DNA of 64,000 nucleotides from Diadema setosum. Lineage: Eukaryota; Echinodermata; Echinoidea; Diadematoida; Diadematidae. The first letter of the stretch is position 1. Every line of letters starts with the position of its first letter. Positions 1-11,662 of this stretch are shown here, piece by piece. Made by a program: the position numbers and the translations under genes. The notes under the pieces were generated by a model. The model was not told where the DNA came from, did not search any database, and saw only the letters and a list, made by a program, of their open reading frames with translations. The stretch is taken from assembly GCA_033980235.1 (NCBI GenBank), contig CM067068.1, forward strand, positions 32,397,046-32,461,045. Direction: 5' to 3'.

Positions 1-259
1 TGAGGTGTATTTTCTAGCTCAAGGCCTGACTAATTTTATCAGCTTACTGTAGCGCCCCCGGAATGTGTGAAGAAAGAGTCATTCTCAATGTACATGTGCC
101 TAAACTTAATGATGTAATCTTCTTTTATATATAAGACAGTCGCATCAGTATCATGGTTGCCACTGAGCCAACCGGGACTGCATGTGATTTCAAAATCGGT
201 AGAAGCATTTAGGTTCACTCATGACACGCAATAATCTACCAATCTACCAGTATATGGGC

Positions 260-261
<2 letters not shown>

Positions 262-303
<42 letters not shown>
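262..303. repeat. (AT)n microsatellite
   Basis: Uninterrupted AT dinucleotide run of about 42 bases. Reading frames through it give only Tyr/Ile repeats and are not coding. Confidence 0.95.
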
Positions 304-306
<3 letters not shown>

Positions 307-2037
307 TATATATGAAAAGAAAAAGCAGGGTTCAGCTGTAATTTTACCAGAGAATCAAAAGGGAAAGTCCACCTATGAAAGTACGCCTGAAAGAGGAGGC
401 TAAATGATACGTGACCGTCCAATTCTATTATATTTTTGTACATTATAGTTTTAAAGAGTTACCTTTAAGCTTTAAAATGATATAGATGTAACTTGTATAC
501 ATTGGACCATTATAACCCATTCAAAAAGTGACTGAAATAAGAGGGAGTTAGTGGTGCAGTTCAATAGAAAAGGGTTAAGAGGATTTTAAGATTATTGGGT
601 CACTCAGCCATGCTGTGCAGAAGTATCAATGAAACTATTTTTTACAATGAAAGCGGGGCCTGTCCTAAAATTCAAAGAAAAAGTTATGGTCCAGAAACAC
701 TGCTAATATAAGCTCGATTTCAGTTTTGTTTTAAGTCGCTAATTTTTTTACCGTGTAGGTATAGAGAAATACTCTCCCAGGTAAGACAAAATTATAACAA
801 CTAAGTCGTACAACCCGAATGACATATTTTGTTTCATTATACCTTGAATTCTACTAATCTGTGACTTTTGTTGGTTTTGATCTGGACTGTCTGAAATATT
901 TATGGTTTTCCACAATGACTGAAAATTGCCATCAAACAAAACACCTGTTTCTCTCATTGTTCATATCAATATGTTTTCCTTGAGTTGCCGTCATGTAATT
1001 CGTAATATTCAACTAGAAAGAAAAAAAAAACATACACGCAATAAAAAAGAGACAAACATAATCAGAAAGACAAAACACAACTAACAGAGTAGACTAATTT
1101 TTTCTTTCTAATTAAGTGCTCGTTTTCAATATTGTATACAAGCAGAATTGAGGTTCATTGATAATGCACATGAATGCGAGTTCATGCACATGAGCTAAGC
1201 CTCTGTTATATGACAGAAATGTTGCTGGGGCTTGTTTGAACCTGCCAACAACACATGTATGCATGCAACAAAAACTGCATGGATTACAAGCGTTACAATT
1301 CAAATGAATACTTCAGGGACGGGTTTATTGAAAAGCTCATTATCACAATAATCGTGCGTATGAAAGCATATAGATACATAGAATATTTCAGCAATAATGA
1401 CATAGGTCTTGCCCTTTTTTTTTCTTGTCGAGAGTCATTCGTGACTTTTTTCTCTTTTACAGATACTAAAATTGCAGCATCACTCTCTTGCCTTTCACAA
1501 AATTTGACAAATCGTGTGACGACAAGTAATTACAGTCAGTGTAATTTGTTTTTGCTTTTTTTTAAAGCTCCTTGAGTTTCCTGCTGTTGTTTATTCAAAA
1601 TACAATGTAGATTGGCCTCTTTGCTGTACTTTATAGACTGACGAATAACAATACTTACAAAGTTCCGTTTAAGAAAGTCACAATAGATTATCTATTCAAG
1701 GCTTTCACTGCATGGTACATACCACTGTACAACATACCACATCTCTATATAGGAAACATCTTTGTGTGTTTTTGCGGGGCATAAAACAATAAAAAAGACA
1801 GTGCAGTATTGTATGATAATGTTAGTAACAACGATTTAGTAATGTTCATTAAGATTACCATCTAACTTTTTTTACAGACAAAATTACATAATTCTGCATT
1901 TAATTCATACATTATGCATCTGTTTGCCTATAATATGTACATGTAAATATCTTTGACATGCTGACAGTCACGTATACATGCGTACATTCGATAGATTATT
2001 ACATTATAGTGAGAGGAAGGGCATGAACTATATGTAT
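304..2037. other. AT-rich sequence without a recognised gene
   Basis: No homologous reading frame was seen. One good acceptor-like site (pyrimidine tract then CAG) ends at 1462. It is followed by an open segment, 1463-1525, that ends at a GTAATT donor-like site; the segment would enter and leave in phase 1. It could be an internal exon of a gene lying mostly to the left of the window, but nothing links it to a protein family, so it is not called. Confidence 0.5.
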
Positions 2038-2044
2038 GTATATA

Positions 2045-2093
<49 letters not shown>

Positions 2094-2165
2094 ACCTATG
2101 GTAATCAACCACCCCCTTACACACACACACACACACACACACATACACACACACATACACATATA

Positions 2166-2213
<48 letters not shown>
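2038..2213. repeat. Compound (TA)n-(CA)n-(TA)n microsatellite
   Basis: TA run to about 2089, a CA run at about 2118-2160, then a second TA run to about 2213. It lies about 120 bases upstream of the putative SLC6 first coding exon, so length variation could affect local DNA structure near a promoter; that effect is speculation. Confidence 0.95.
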
Positions 2214-2218
<5 letters not shown>

Positions 2219-2332
2219 CATTACATAAAGACTATTTATTCATTATCATCGTGTGACATACAATTTTGTCATCATGTACAGGTTTGTCGGCACCTGTCAA
2301 GCAGTTCATTTCGTGTTGAGTGACAACCGACC

Positions 2333-2599
2333 ATGTCTCAGTTATCAATCGTCAAATTGCTTCGAGGCGAAGTGACGTATCCTCGGCAAGGAAACGGATC
2401 CGGCCTCGCACCACCGTCACGCCAGCCCTCGACCTCCTCGTCCACTGCCACCGAATCAATGTCGGACAGGTCCATGATGTCGACATCGTCGACAAGGTCT
2501 CGGTTACTCAATAGGGAGGTCGCCTTTGCGACGATGCCCTCGCCAACAGTTGACCTTAACAAGAAACGATTCCTTGGGCAGTTGAACAAATTGAGAAAG
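2333..2599 (+). CDS. Putative first coding exon (1a) of the SLC6 transporter, Ser/Thr-rich N-terminus
   Basis: 89-codon segment with mixed codon use and visibly higher GC than its surroundings. The ATG at 2333 sits in a good context (CCGACC before it), and an in-frame TGA at 2321 makes it the likely start. The exon ends in K|GTGAGT, a strong donor, in phase 0. It is rich in Ser, Thr, Arg and Met (for example SMSDRSMMSTSSTRSR) with a basic C-terminal patch (KKRFLGQLNKLRK). No domain is recognised. The next plus-strand exon that can be recognised (37445) begins in phase 0, so joining gives an in-frame N-terminal cytoplasmic tail, as in GlyT2-type SLC6 proteins that have long tails. Assignment to SLC6 is inference from phase, strand and the absence of another plus-strand gene; it could be the first exon of an unrelated gene. 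A possible acceptor at 2280-2281 suggests a non-coding exon may lie upstream. Confidence 0.55.
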
Positions 2600-2670
2600 G
2601 TGAGTAAATAATTTGTATACAATGTGGATTATTCAAGCTCCACACACAAATCTGATGTCAGTTTCTGTCT

Positions 2671-2671
2671 T

Positions 2672-2702
<31 letters not shown>

Positions 2703-2712
2703 GGAAGGGGGG
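2671..2712. repeat. (TG)n followed by poly-G tract
   Basis: TG repeat passing into a run of about 20 G. Poly-G/poly-C runs of this kind recur in the window (5400, 7928, 10440, 13812, 23771, 24000, 29950, 38040, 38490, 42050, 49220, 63087) and could form G-quadruplexes. They are also places where assembly length is unreliable. Confidence 0.9.
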
Positions 2713-3100
2713 TACACCCCCGACTTCAGAGCACTGTTGGCGGTCACATAGAAGTATACCATTCGGGTATTCGGGCTCGTTTTTCGAGGGCACGCGAATA
2801 GCTTGAATCGAACGATAGGATTTCCTCACACCGGTTCACATATAATGAGGGCACTATTCGAAAGTACGAATAGCTGCGAAAAGTATAGCAAAGTGGGAAT
2901 CGAGCTTGTTCGATTTTCTTGCAGCGTATACCGTCTCTCGTTTATGAAATAATGACGCTTTTGGTCTGGATTTGCCCTTTAGCAAAAATAAGTATGTAGA
3001 CCGACATTCTGCTGCAGTTTAGAAATTGTTAATAAGATTTGCTGGGATGTAGGAGGAAGAAATCCTCACTGCATGGGATGGTGAGTTGACGGTGCGGGTG

Positions 3101-3339
3101 GCGTTTTTTTTTTTTAAGACGGCACAGATTGGGGCATGGCGCGTGTTAAACCTATGGGAAAAACGTTGGATTAGGGTTTTTGGTTATGGTTATGGTTAGG
3201 GTTAGGGTTAGGGTTGGGGTTAGGGTTAGGGTTAGGGTTAGGGTTTGATGGTTAGGATTAGGATTAGGGTTAGGTTTAGGGATAGGGTCCCCGATAGATT
3301 TTTAGTTTCCCCAATCTGTGCCGTCTAAAAAAAACACGC
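3101..3339. mobile_element. Telomere-repeat-carrying MITE, copy 1
   Basis: 239-bp element with inverted ends: a GCG + T-run + AAGACGGCACAGATTGGGG left end, and CCCCAATCTGTGCCGTCTA + A-run + CACGC at the right. The interior (about 3189-3286) is a degenerate (TTAGGG)n array. It is flanked by a perfect 9-bp duplication GTGCGGGTG (3092-3100 and 3340-3348). The paralogous copy of the host element at 21321-21770 has the same target once and no insert, which proves insertion. A 9-bp duplication fits Mutator-like elements (an 8-bp reading would fit hAT); no transposase is present. Confidence 0.9.
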
Positions 3340-3372
3340 GTGCGGGTGATGGTGTATTCGGTGCCCGAATAC

Positions 3373-3423
3373 CGAATAGCGAATAGCGAATAGCGAATAG
3401 CGAATAGCGAATAGCGAATACCG
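3373..3423. repeat. 7-bp minisatellite (GCGAATA)n
   Basis: About seven head-to-tail units of gcgaata inside MITE E copy 1. The second copy (near 21340-21385) has only a few degenerate units, so the array expanded after the copies diverged. Confidence 0.9.
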
Positions 3424-3447
3424 AATACTTCTATGTGAACGCAGCCT

Positions 3448-3579
3448 AACTGGAGGCTTCCTTGCATATAAGTAACAACAACAGCATTTTCAATGAGAAT
3501 CCGACTTCAGAGAAATGGAACTTGTGGCGGCCATAACTGGGGGCTTCCTTGCATACAAGTATACAACAACAGCATTTTT
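3448..3579. repeat. Short direct repeat, period about 86 bp
   Basis: The 40-odd-base segment aactggaggcttccttgcat..acaacaacagcatttt at 3448-3491 is repeated at 3535-3579 with few changes. It abuts the end of MITE E. Confidence 0.75.
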
Positions 3580-3807
3580 GATGGGTTATGCAATGAGCCA
3601 GGTGCGTCTCTATGTCAGCGCGTTTATCATTGTTAGGCATACTTGAAGCTCCCAGTTACATATTACCATAAAAGCAGAACCGAAACCGAATTGGTCTATA
3701 GGCAGAAGTCAAAAGCAGCAATGAGTAGATATTCCGTTATGAAACGTGTATGAAGAAAGCGACAATTTGTACAAGTAGGTATGCCACTGCACTGCATTCC
3801 AAAAACC

Positions 3808-4164
3808 TTAAAGGCATAATTTACCATTTGCAGATGAAAGCATTAGTGCTTTAAAATAGTTCTAAAATGTGAGTTAGGGATAGAAACAACCACTGTCAAA
3901 ATTTGAATCCGTATAATCAATGTTAAGTGTTGTTAAATACATGAAATGTGAACAATAGTTATAATAAAAATGTTTCCAGACTAAACCGTATACAGTTACG
4001 GTTTATTGAGAAAAACCCTGATATTTCCTTATATTTTAGGTTTTATTGCAAATATTTCATATGGTAGGATGTTTTATGATACAACAGACCTACACATATG
4101 CATCAAATGTGATATCTTGAACATTTTTTAAATAACTGCTCCCAAAGGTAAACTGGACCTTTAA
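3808..4164. mobile_element. TTAA-target MITE family C, copy 1 (intact)
   Basis: 357-bp non-coding element bounded by TTAA, with ends TTAAAGGCATAATTTACC and GGTAAACTGGACCTTTAA (imperfect TIR). Other copies at 4772-5226, 15005-15360, 49015-49100 and 57641-57997 align along the whole length, including the motifs gtgaacaatagttataata and ggtaggatgttttatgatac. TTAA targets are typical of piggyBac and Kolobok; which one is not decided. Confidence 0.9.
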
Positions 4165-4654
4165 GTTAAAATACGTGGAAAATACAATTGATAAAAAATA
4201 GAACAGCAAAAACAACCCATTGTTCATTCGCACCTTGGGGGCCCTTAGGGAAAGTATTGCAAATGAACCACGTCCTCGATGGCTTAAATAGCTCGGACGC
4301 AGAGCCATGTCGATAGATACTTATTATTTATAATCCCAAAGCGACCTGATACTGCAATGCAAAAGTTTCGAATTCTACAAAAAATAACACGCCTGGCTCA
4401 AGAAAAACGACAACAACAACAACGAAAATTAACGGATAGACTATGAAACAAAAAAGGACGGCAATTTTTCCTTTTAGCACCCATGATTTTTCAAGCAGTT
4501 AAACATCAATGGCGCTTGACTTTTGTACATAAACTTCTGAAAGAGATGTGGCGTCATCATCATGTAGGTTTATTACATACGGGCTGGATCTGTCTACAGC
4601 TTGCCATAATCTTTCATGAAGATCACTTCTTGGAATTTCAGAGCTCTGCTACAG

Positions 4655-4690
4655 CAGGGAGGTGGAAGAAAAACTTCTACCACCTCCCTG
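4655..4690. repeat. Short hairpin
   Basis: CAGGGAGGTGG (4655-4665) pairs with CCACCTCCCTG (4680-4690) around a 14-base A-rich loop. No surrounding element was recognised. Confidence 0.8.
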
Positions 4691-4771
4691 GCTACAGGTT
4701 TCGTATTATTATGATCTTCTTTCCCGTCAGTGGCTAAATTCCTATTGTACGATAATAGTATGACGAACTCA

Positions 4772-4914
4772 TTAAAGGCATAATTTACCATTTGCAGAAG
4801 AACAAAAACCCATCATCAGTGCTTCAATATAGTTCTAAAATGTGAGTTAGATATAGAAACAACCAATGTAAAAATTTCATCCAGTATAATTAATGTCAGT
4901 GAATATTAAGCATT

Positions 4915-4956
<42 letters not shown>

Positions 4957-5072
4957 ATGTGAACAATAGTTATAATAAAAATGCGTCCAGATCAAACCGT
5001 CTACAGTTATGGTATAATGAGAACAATAATTCATTGTGATATCTCCTTATATTTTAAGCTTTATTGCAAAAA

Positions 5073-5118
<46 letters not shown>

Positions 5119-5226
5119 TAGGATGTTTTGTGATACAACTGACCTACACATATATGCATCAAAAGTGACGGTGATATCTTATTTTTTTTTTTAATCACTG
5201 CTCCCAAAGGTAAACAGGACCTTCAA
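4772..5226. mobile_element. TTAA-target MITE family C, copy 2, swollen by microsatellites
   Basis: Same family and orientation as 3808-4164, which lies only 600 bp away. Two TA runs have grown inside it, at 4914-4952 and 5077-5115; the second follows an A-run. The right terminus is eroded (ccttcaag in place of cctttaa). Confidence 0.85.
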
Positions 5227-5764
5227 GGTTGCATAATATTTTCGGTCTCACGCACCAAGTACAAACACTCTGCATTGATATAGCATTACGATGCTCTAAA
5301 AACTCGAGATGTATATGGGCGAGAGAGAAAGAGGGATGGGGAGGTTGAGATTACGAATACGTGCAATTGATTATATCAGACAATGCTTGTGTTTCTGTGG
5401 GGGGGGGGGAGGAGAATGGATCATCACGTCAAAATATTTGAAACTTTGTAATGGTGATAGTAAGCCTATTTTATATGAAACAAGCATCATAGCGAACAAT
5501 AATCATTTCCCACACCCGTTAACGCAACTTGCATGGGAATATGGGTAAAGCTATTGCCTCCCATTTTCAGTCTTTCTTTCGATTTTGAGTGCAAAACACC
5601 CTAGCTTTTCTGAAAACATCGGACATTTTCTGAGATTCAATTACGTTTTAACACAAGCTAGAATCGAATAAGCCTGTATAATTATATTTATACAATCGTG
5701 ATCTGTATAACGGGGTTCACTGACAACGCCGACATGAACGCATCAGAACATTTGCTATAATACA

Positions 5765-6115
5765 CACTAAAAAATAGGAGAGCAAATATGTACCCCTAGA
5801 GGTACAGATGCTTGTCCCTATACAAGGAACCCTAGCGGCACTTATATGTACCCCATACAGGGGTACATATAAGTACCCCTACCTGGGATACAGATATGTA
5901 CCCTATGGAGTACTTATTTGTACGTTTAAGGGTACTCATTTGTATCATCATAGGTAGTAATATGTTCCCTTACGTGGTACTTATATGTTCCTCTGTATGG
6001 GGTACATATAAGTACCCCTGTATGGGGTACATATGAGTACTTCTAGGGTTCCTTGTATAGGGACAAGCATATGTACCACTAGGGGTACATATTTGTACTC
6101 CTATTTTTGGTATGT
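5765..6115. mobile_element. Foldback MITE with long inverted arms
   Basis: About 350 bp. The left arm starts cactaaaaaataggag and the right arm ends ctcctatttttggtatgtg. Each arm is about 150 bp and carries repeated GTACTTATATGTACCCC-like words, so the element can fold over nearly its whole length. No coding capacity. Target duplication is unclear. Confidence 0.85.
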
Positions 6116-9100
6116 GACTGCCTAAGTAAACAATATGACACACACACAAACACGCACACAAACACATGCATGCAATCTATGAGAGTAAGTTTACAGCATA
6201 CAACTGTATGTATAAGACATGCTAAGGTGTTTTTCCTTGATATACAATGTACAAATTATATGCTTTATTTACTGGAAACTTATAACAAAGCAAAAGCATC
6301 CACATGTTGAAATTGCACTACAAACACAGAGGGCTATACATACGAATAAGGTTGTTGCATTTAAAAATATACATGTACACGATGTAGTAGTGCACTGTAC
6401 CAAATAAGTTGCCATTTTTGTGAACTTGTGAATCATTTTTGGTTGGCAAATTTACCAGGCAAAATTCTCACCAAGCGCTACTGGGGTATAATATTTAGTG
6501 CATTTAAGATGGTCTCAGTGTCAATTCACGAAAATAAGATCTTGTGACAATTCCTGTGACCTTCTCATTCACAAAAATATTTATGTACGCAAAGACGAAC
6601 AGCTTATGCAGTACATGTAGTTGAGACTGCTTATCTTTGGCACAATGTACAACAGTGTAGGTACCTACAGGAATACATAACAATTGCACAACAAAGAAAT
6701 ATGTCATAATATACACTCAGATATTGAGATTACACAGCCATGAAATCCATACATGCTCAAAATTCACATTTCCATAATTTCTCATGAATCATAAGTTGGC
6801 TTGAAGAACATCTTTCACTTGTCCACACATTGAACATCCTACACAATCATATCAAATGAAATATCACTTGATTTAATTTGTTTGTAAATCACTTCAGTTA
6901 AATTATAGAAACAGCTGTTCATAATCTTTAAATCAAAGGTAAAATCTTTGACAGAAAAACACTGTGGCACTTATAGGTAAATATGGAACGAAATTTGGCA
7001 TCAAAAGGGCAAAATGAAACGAGTATATCAGAATTGCTCTGAATTAAGAAGGGTTTTGTTTTTGAAATGGCCTTTTTAAACCTTTACCTTTGAATTTCAA
7101 GAGAAATGGAATACCTGTAAAACTAGAAATATTGTTATGGTAAGTGGTATACATCCACCATAATGCACGCTTCTCCCAATAGGTCTATGTTATGTCTTGA
7201 TGTGTGACGACAGTTTCACATAAGTGGCAAAATAGTAAAATGAAAAATGTTACAAGTGTCACAAATGTGTTGAGTGTTTACTTTCCTTGAACTAATTTTA
7301 ATTGGATAATAGCTAAGAGAGCTTCTTATAGTCTAAGAAAGCAGGTATTTGGGGATCAAGGAAAGTTCTTTGCTTTCATAATGCACATGAACAGATTTTA
7401 TGTCCCATGTGTATATCCACTTCTTTGCAGTAATAGATACCTACTGTCAATACACTGTAAATGTCTGTCTACCTGTGCTTATCAAAATTCCTCTTACTCT
7501 GTCACGAAGAAAACTACATTCAACTTGACGCATTATAAGACAATGTACAGTGAGTTCTGATTAAACCAAAGTGATCCCCCTTGCTCTTCACACAAGAAAC
7601 ACATTTGTATCTCAGAAAAAAGTAAACAGATTATGCACCATTAAGAAATGGGTAGGCCACAGATATGAATTGGATGGCGGTAGTAGATGTACTGCATGTA
7701 CATGTATTATTATCGCACTGTTTGTCACCATCAATTATATTTTAAAGTACGATATTTCTTCCTATAGAACACAATTTTATATACTTGTGCATTTAGTGAA
7801 AGAGATTATCTTCATTATGTAACAGCACACTGGTCATATCATAATGTAGTATCAAATCCATGTAGTGAGTGCTTGTTTTGCACGCTGCGTAAATACAGCT
7901 TTATATCCGACTGGAGAGAAGTCATGACCCCCCCCCCCCAAAAAAAAAAAAATAAAAATAAAAATAAAAATAAAAAAAAATAAAAAATAAAAAATGAAGA
8001 TGTGTGAACCCGCTGAAAAGTCATGAGTATACTGAGGCAAATGTCCATGGGAAATGTGTGTTGTAGCAAAATCAAACCGTCCTCAATGGGTTAACATGGT
8101 CTTCTCTATCAGTTCACCACTGAAGAGTAACTTTTGGGTGAGGATCACATAAGTAAGTTTTGACCATCAGGCTAAATCTAATGCCATGGCAATCTCCTTA
8201 CAGTTCTCCCATCTGTTGAGGTAATCTCACTTTGCACAACACTGCCCACTGGCACTGGTAAAACAGTCCAGGACCAGTGAAAATCACCGTTGGACCAGCA
8301 ACTGTTCAGGAACGGACCATTAAATATGGACAAACTGGGTACCTACTGGTCAAACAGATGGGTATGGCCAGTAAATAAAAAAAAAAAGAAAAGATGGGTT
8401 AGTGTGCAGCCATGTCATGCAAACCATTCAATTGTCTGCTCATGTCTCGTACACCGCAGGTACTACTGTATGTATATCAATCTGTTCGAACATACTACAA
8501 CACACTGCTCATATGTAATGAATGCTCTCAAGGAAATAAATAACTTAACTGAATATCGCTAGATCTACGCAAGGTCAACTTAAGCAAGGTTGATTGCACT
8601 TCATATTCATTCTAAATAAGAAAATATAGATTTAGAAACGGCAGTGGCAATGACAGGAATCTTCATGAAAGTAAAGCTCATGCTCATATATTTTTTTCGG
8701 AAAAGTGTCTTTGATGTAGATTACTGGGAAACACGTAAGATCCTATTGTACATAGAAGCTATGTGGAAGTTTGTGTTTTGCTTTTGTGTGAGCTTGGAGA
8801 TTTAACTTCAATATAAGTAAAGAGAGGGCAGGTATATAATTCAAAGTGACCAAATCCTCACCCTGTTACTCGCAATGTAAAAACCTCAAGAGTGATTTAG
8901 TTTTCCACTACCATCTGAACCTTTAGAAATTCTTGACTCTCCTTTGGCTGTAAAAATATACACTGCAGTCAACCTATATTTGTATGGTCAGCACTTGGGA
9001 TTAGTAAGTATCATTTTGGTGAACTGCTTCAGTTGCCAATATTCCTGTATCAAGTTAGTAGGCTCCGCCTGCAAAGAATATGTACACTACAAACACATTT

Positions 9101-10214
9101 TATAACAGATTTTTCAATTGATACTGCATCTGGTGCATGTGTACATAGAGTACCTCAAATGGGGAAGGCAACATTTACTATGATTTGCAATGAATTCAAG
9201 CAACATGAAAAGATTTCCTTGCTCATAACTATGATGGAAATCACACTTTAACCTCAGTGTTAAGAGGCCAGAGACATACAATCATTGTAAGCAGCAAAAC
9301 AAGACTTGTATTTAAGGATATTCTTTTAAATTCAAGTTAACATACTTGAGACATTAAAGCTCCAAATGAGAATTTGTTGCCTAAATTCAGCTGAGGTAAA
9401 AGGTTTCTGTCCTATCAATGGGCCAGAAGAAGTAAAACCACCATGAATTTATTGGGATATAACGTTAATCAACTTTCCTATCTTAAAGAACGAATTGCTG
9501 GAAATATTCAAAGCAATTTCCAGAATCGACCTGAATCTACTGGGATATTTAAGTTGATCAATCTCTGTACCTTGAATGGTAATTACTTGTAATATATCCT
9601 AATCTTGTGAGACAGGGTTGGATGAAATATTGGTGTGCTCTTCGTGTTGGGATATTCCAGCCCAAATGTGCACTACACAGCCAAAGTTGAAGCAACCCCT
9701 GCAGAAATGTTGGTGCAGGTGCAGACGCGAGAACGGTTCCTTCCACCTCCACCAGAAGGCCATCTGGTGCAAAAGGAATCCCACATATTACTAATAGGGA
9801 CTTTCTGATTGTGTGGACATGGCCATCTTTCTTGTACAAGAGTGGTTCCAGATTGCTACAGTTCGTTTGTCACATCTGGGATGATATTGCCCATTTTGAT
9901 TTTCAGTACACGTCGTTCACTACGTACTGCTACGACGTCATGGCTCCCTTCCCTCCAACAGGCTGGCGAGTGGTTGCACTAAGTGATGACATCACTCGTG
10001 TTCTGAATATAGGTGGCCATGAGATCCTTGGCAGACGCGTTTGCGATTCAGGCGTGGGGATGTACTGGAGAACATGGAGTATGCACAGTTCCTTAAAACG
10101 ACGTCATTACTTCGACGTCGACATTCAGGAGGGGAAATCGAAAAGTCCCTATCGTTGGATGTGGTCCCGCAGGTTCCTGGACAAATAGTGCGGAATGAAT
10201 TCACAACAAATTTG
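6116..10214. other. AT-rich DNA without a recognised gene
   Basis: Nothing homologous was recognised. The segment 9691-10188 is open on the plus strand for 166 codons and partly open on the minus strand, has higher GC and includes Trp-rich stretches (GWRVVALSDD). It matches no family I know and has no convincing splice borders or start. A C-run and an A-rich (AAAAT)n stretch sit at 7927-7995. Confidence 0.5.
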
Positions 10215-10692
10215 TTAATAACAACAAACAAACTTTTATTCACATTTTATTAACTGCAATCAAAAGTGCAACATTCAAAAACATTAAATTATCAGTTAGT
10301 TTCAAACCCTGGTTTACATTGAAAATGTTACTACATGTATTATCTATGCTCAAAGTTGATGTAAAAAAAGAAGAAGCAGCATAACTGCAAAACTTATCAC
10401 ATTTCCTTCAAAAAATAACTATCAACCCCCTTTTTTTTTGGGGGGGGGGGAAATAGTTAACTTACAACTCTATAAACATTTACTTTCCACAAAACATTTG
10501 GAATGTACAAAGGCTCTTCTTATTTTGTGACAAAATATCCAATCAAATATGGACTCATTCCCTTTCAAATCATATTTCACTTTACACAAACCTGTGGTAT
10601 TACAGCCAGGGTCTTCCAAGATGGGGGCCCTTTTGATGAGAGTCATTGCAGCTTCAGAGTATTGTAAGGGTGAAGAGAACCCAAGTGTGAAT
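10215..10692 (-). other. Candidate 3'-terminal exon of an unidentified minus-strand gene
   Basis: On the minus strand a very strong acceptor (long pyrimidine tract ending tctgtccatag) precedes base 10692. The frame that uses one base to complete a codon stays open for 73 codons to a TAG at 10472-10470, including EAAMTLIKRAPILEDPGC. Two AATAAA signals (10251-10246 and 10240-10235) are followed by a GT-rich stretch, the normal layout of an animal poly(A) site. The product is not recognised. The phase does not join directly to the candidate exon at 11365-11194 in its better frames, so an exon is missing, the frame is different, or the RNA is non-coding. Confidence 0.35.
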
Positions 10693-11193
10693 CTATGGAC
10701 AGAGAAAAAGAAAACAGGAAAAAAAGGGGACAGTTTACCTCATTTGAGATAAAGGAATTGGTCAATTTATCTGATTGATTATTCATAGGAATTACAATCA
10801 TGTCATTTACGTCCTACATATAATCTAATAGGAAAATCACAATTTACAATACTTGCAAAGTCATTCTTTCTGCAAAGGTATAAGAATTTATAGTAATTCA
10901 CAGCCTCTTATGGACCACACATACATGTATCTTGCCACTTGTTAACTGATGCTACACTATCCAGCAGTCATGGGGCCATCATGCCACTGCCACACAATCA
11001 GTAGTGCTGATAAGTATAGGCCCTACCCAAAAATGGACATGCATCTTCTGGTGTTACAAGTCACAATTTATCAATGGATGATAGTAAGACCAGGGCTGAA
11101 CTCATGTAACTACGTGTACATCATGTAGTATTGTGCTCTGCATGGTTCTTTCTCGTTTTAACTACAGTACTTATGTGTCATTAAAAGACTTAC

Positions 11194-11365
11194 CATTACC
11201 AAGTATGCTTGATAACGTCCTTGAAGAGTTCTTGAATAATCTTTGCTCTCCACTGACTTCCAGATGTTTAGAACAGATGTACTCCTCACCTTTGTCACAT
11301 CCATTCACATGTGACATAAAGTTATCCACAGCTCGGTAGTGGAACAGCTGCATTTAGCTGCTTGT
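11194..11365 (-). other. Candidate internal exon of the same minus-strand unit
   Basis: 172 bases between a good acceptor (gttgttgttgttatttag) and a perfect donor (GTAAGT) on the minus strand. Two frames are open at the 3' end. One starts at an ATG at 11353 (MQLFHYRAVDN...) and leaves in phase 1; another starts at an ATG at 11304 (MDVTKVRSTSV...NIWKSVE) and leaves in phase 0. Neither is a recognised protein. The splice borders are the main evidence; coding status is unsettled. Confidence 0.35.
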
Positions 11366-11631
11366 CTAAATAACAACAACAACAACAAAAAGAAATGTGT
11401 AACTGGTAGCATTATAATGTGAGGTTTAGGTCTTACATCAGTTTCTTGTCCATGTAAGTGTTTATTGCCTTGTAAATTCAGAAAGGGAAAATGTTCGGGT
11501 CACAACTGCTTCCAATAAGAATAAAAGTTTGCGAAGGTAGGAATGCACTGATGAATATTGCAAGTGACATCAACAATAGGTTCATAAATATTACTGGAAC
11601 TACCCTGTCATGATCCTGAATGCCACAGTCC

Positions 11632-11662
11632 GCAGCCCCATTACGCTATGCGTATGGGGCTG
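11632..11662. repeat. GC-rich hairpin
   Basis: GCAGCCCCAT-T-ACGC pairs with GCGTATGGGGCTGC around a three-base loop, one bulged base. It lies in the putative first or second intron of the minus-strand unit. Function unknown. Confidence 0.8.

Larger units (their letters stand above)
2739..3448. mobile_element. MITE family E, copy 1 (TIR AGGCTGCGTTCACATAGAAG), host of a nested MITE
   Basis: About 470 bp of this segment match, in reverse orientation, the intact copy at 21321-21770. The right end (ctatgtgaacgcagccta) is well kept and the left end (cggtcacatagaagtat) is eroded. It is interrupted at 3101-3339 by a second MITE and expanded near its right end by a 7-bp minisatellite. It has no coding capacity; short open frames inside are chance. 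The superfamily is not determined; the flanks suggest a TA-type target. Confidence 0.85.

Noticed and set aside
3189..3286. A true telomere or chromosome end
   Set aside because: The TTAGGG array is short, degenerate and enclosed by transposon ends; the same array recurs at 18269-18493.
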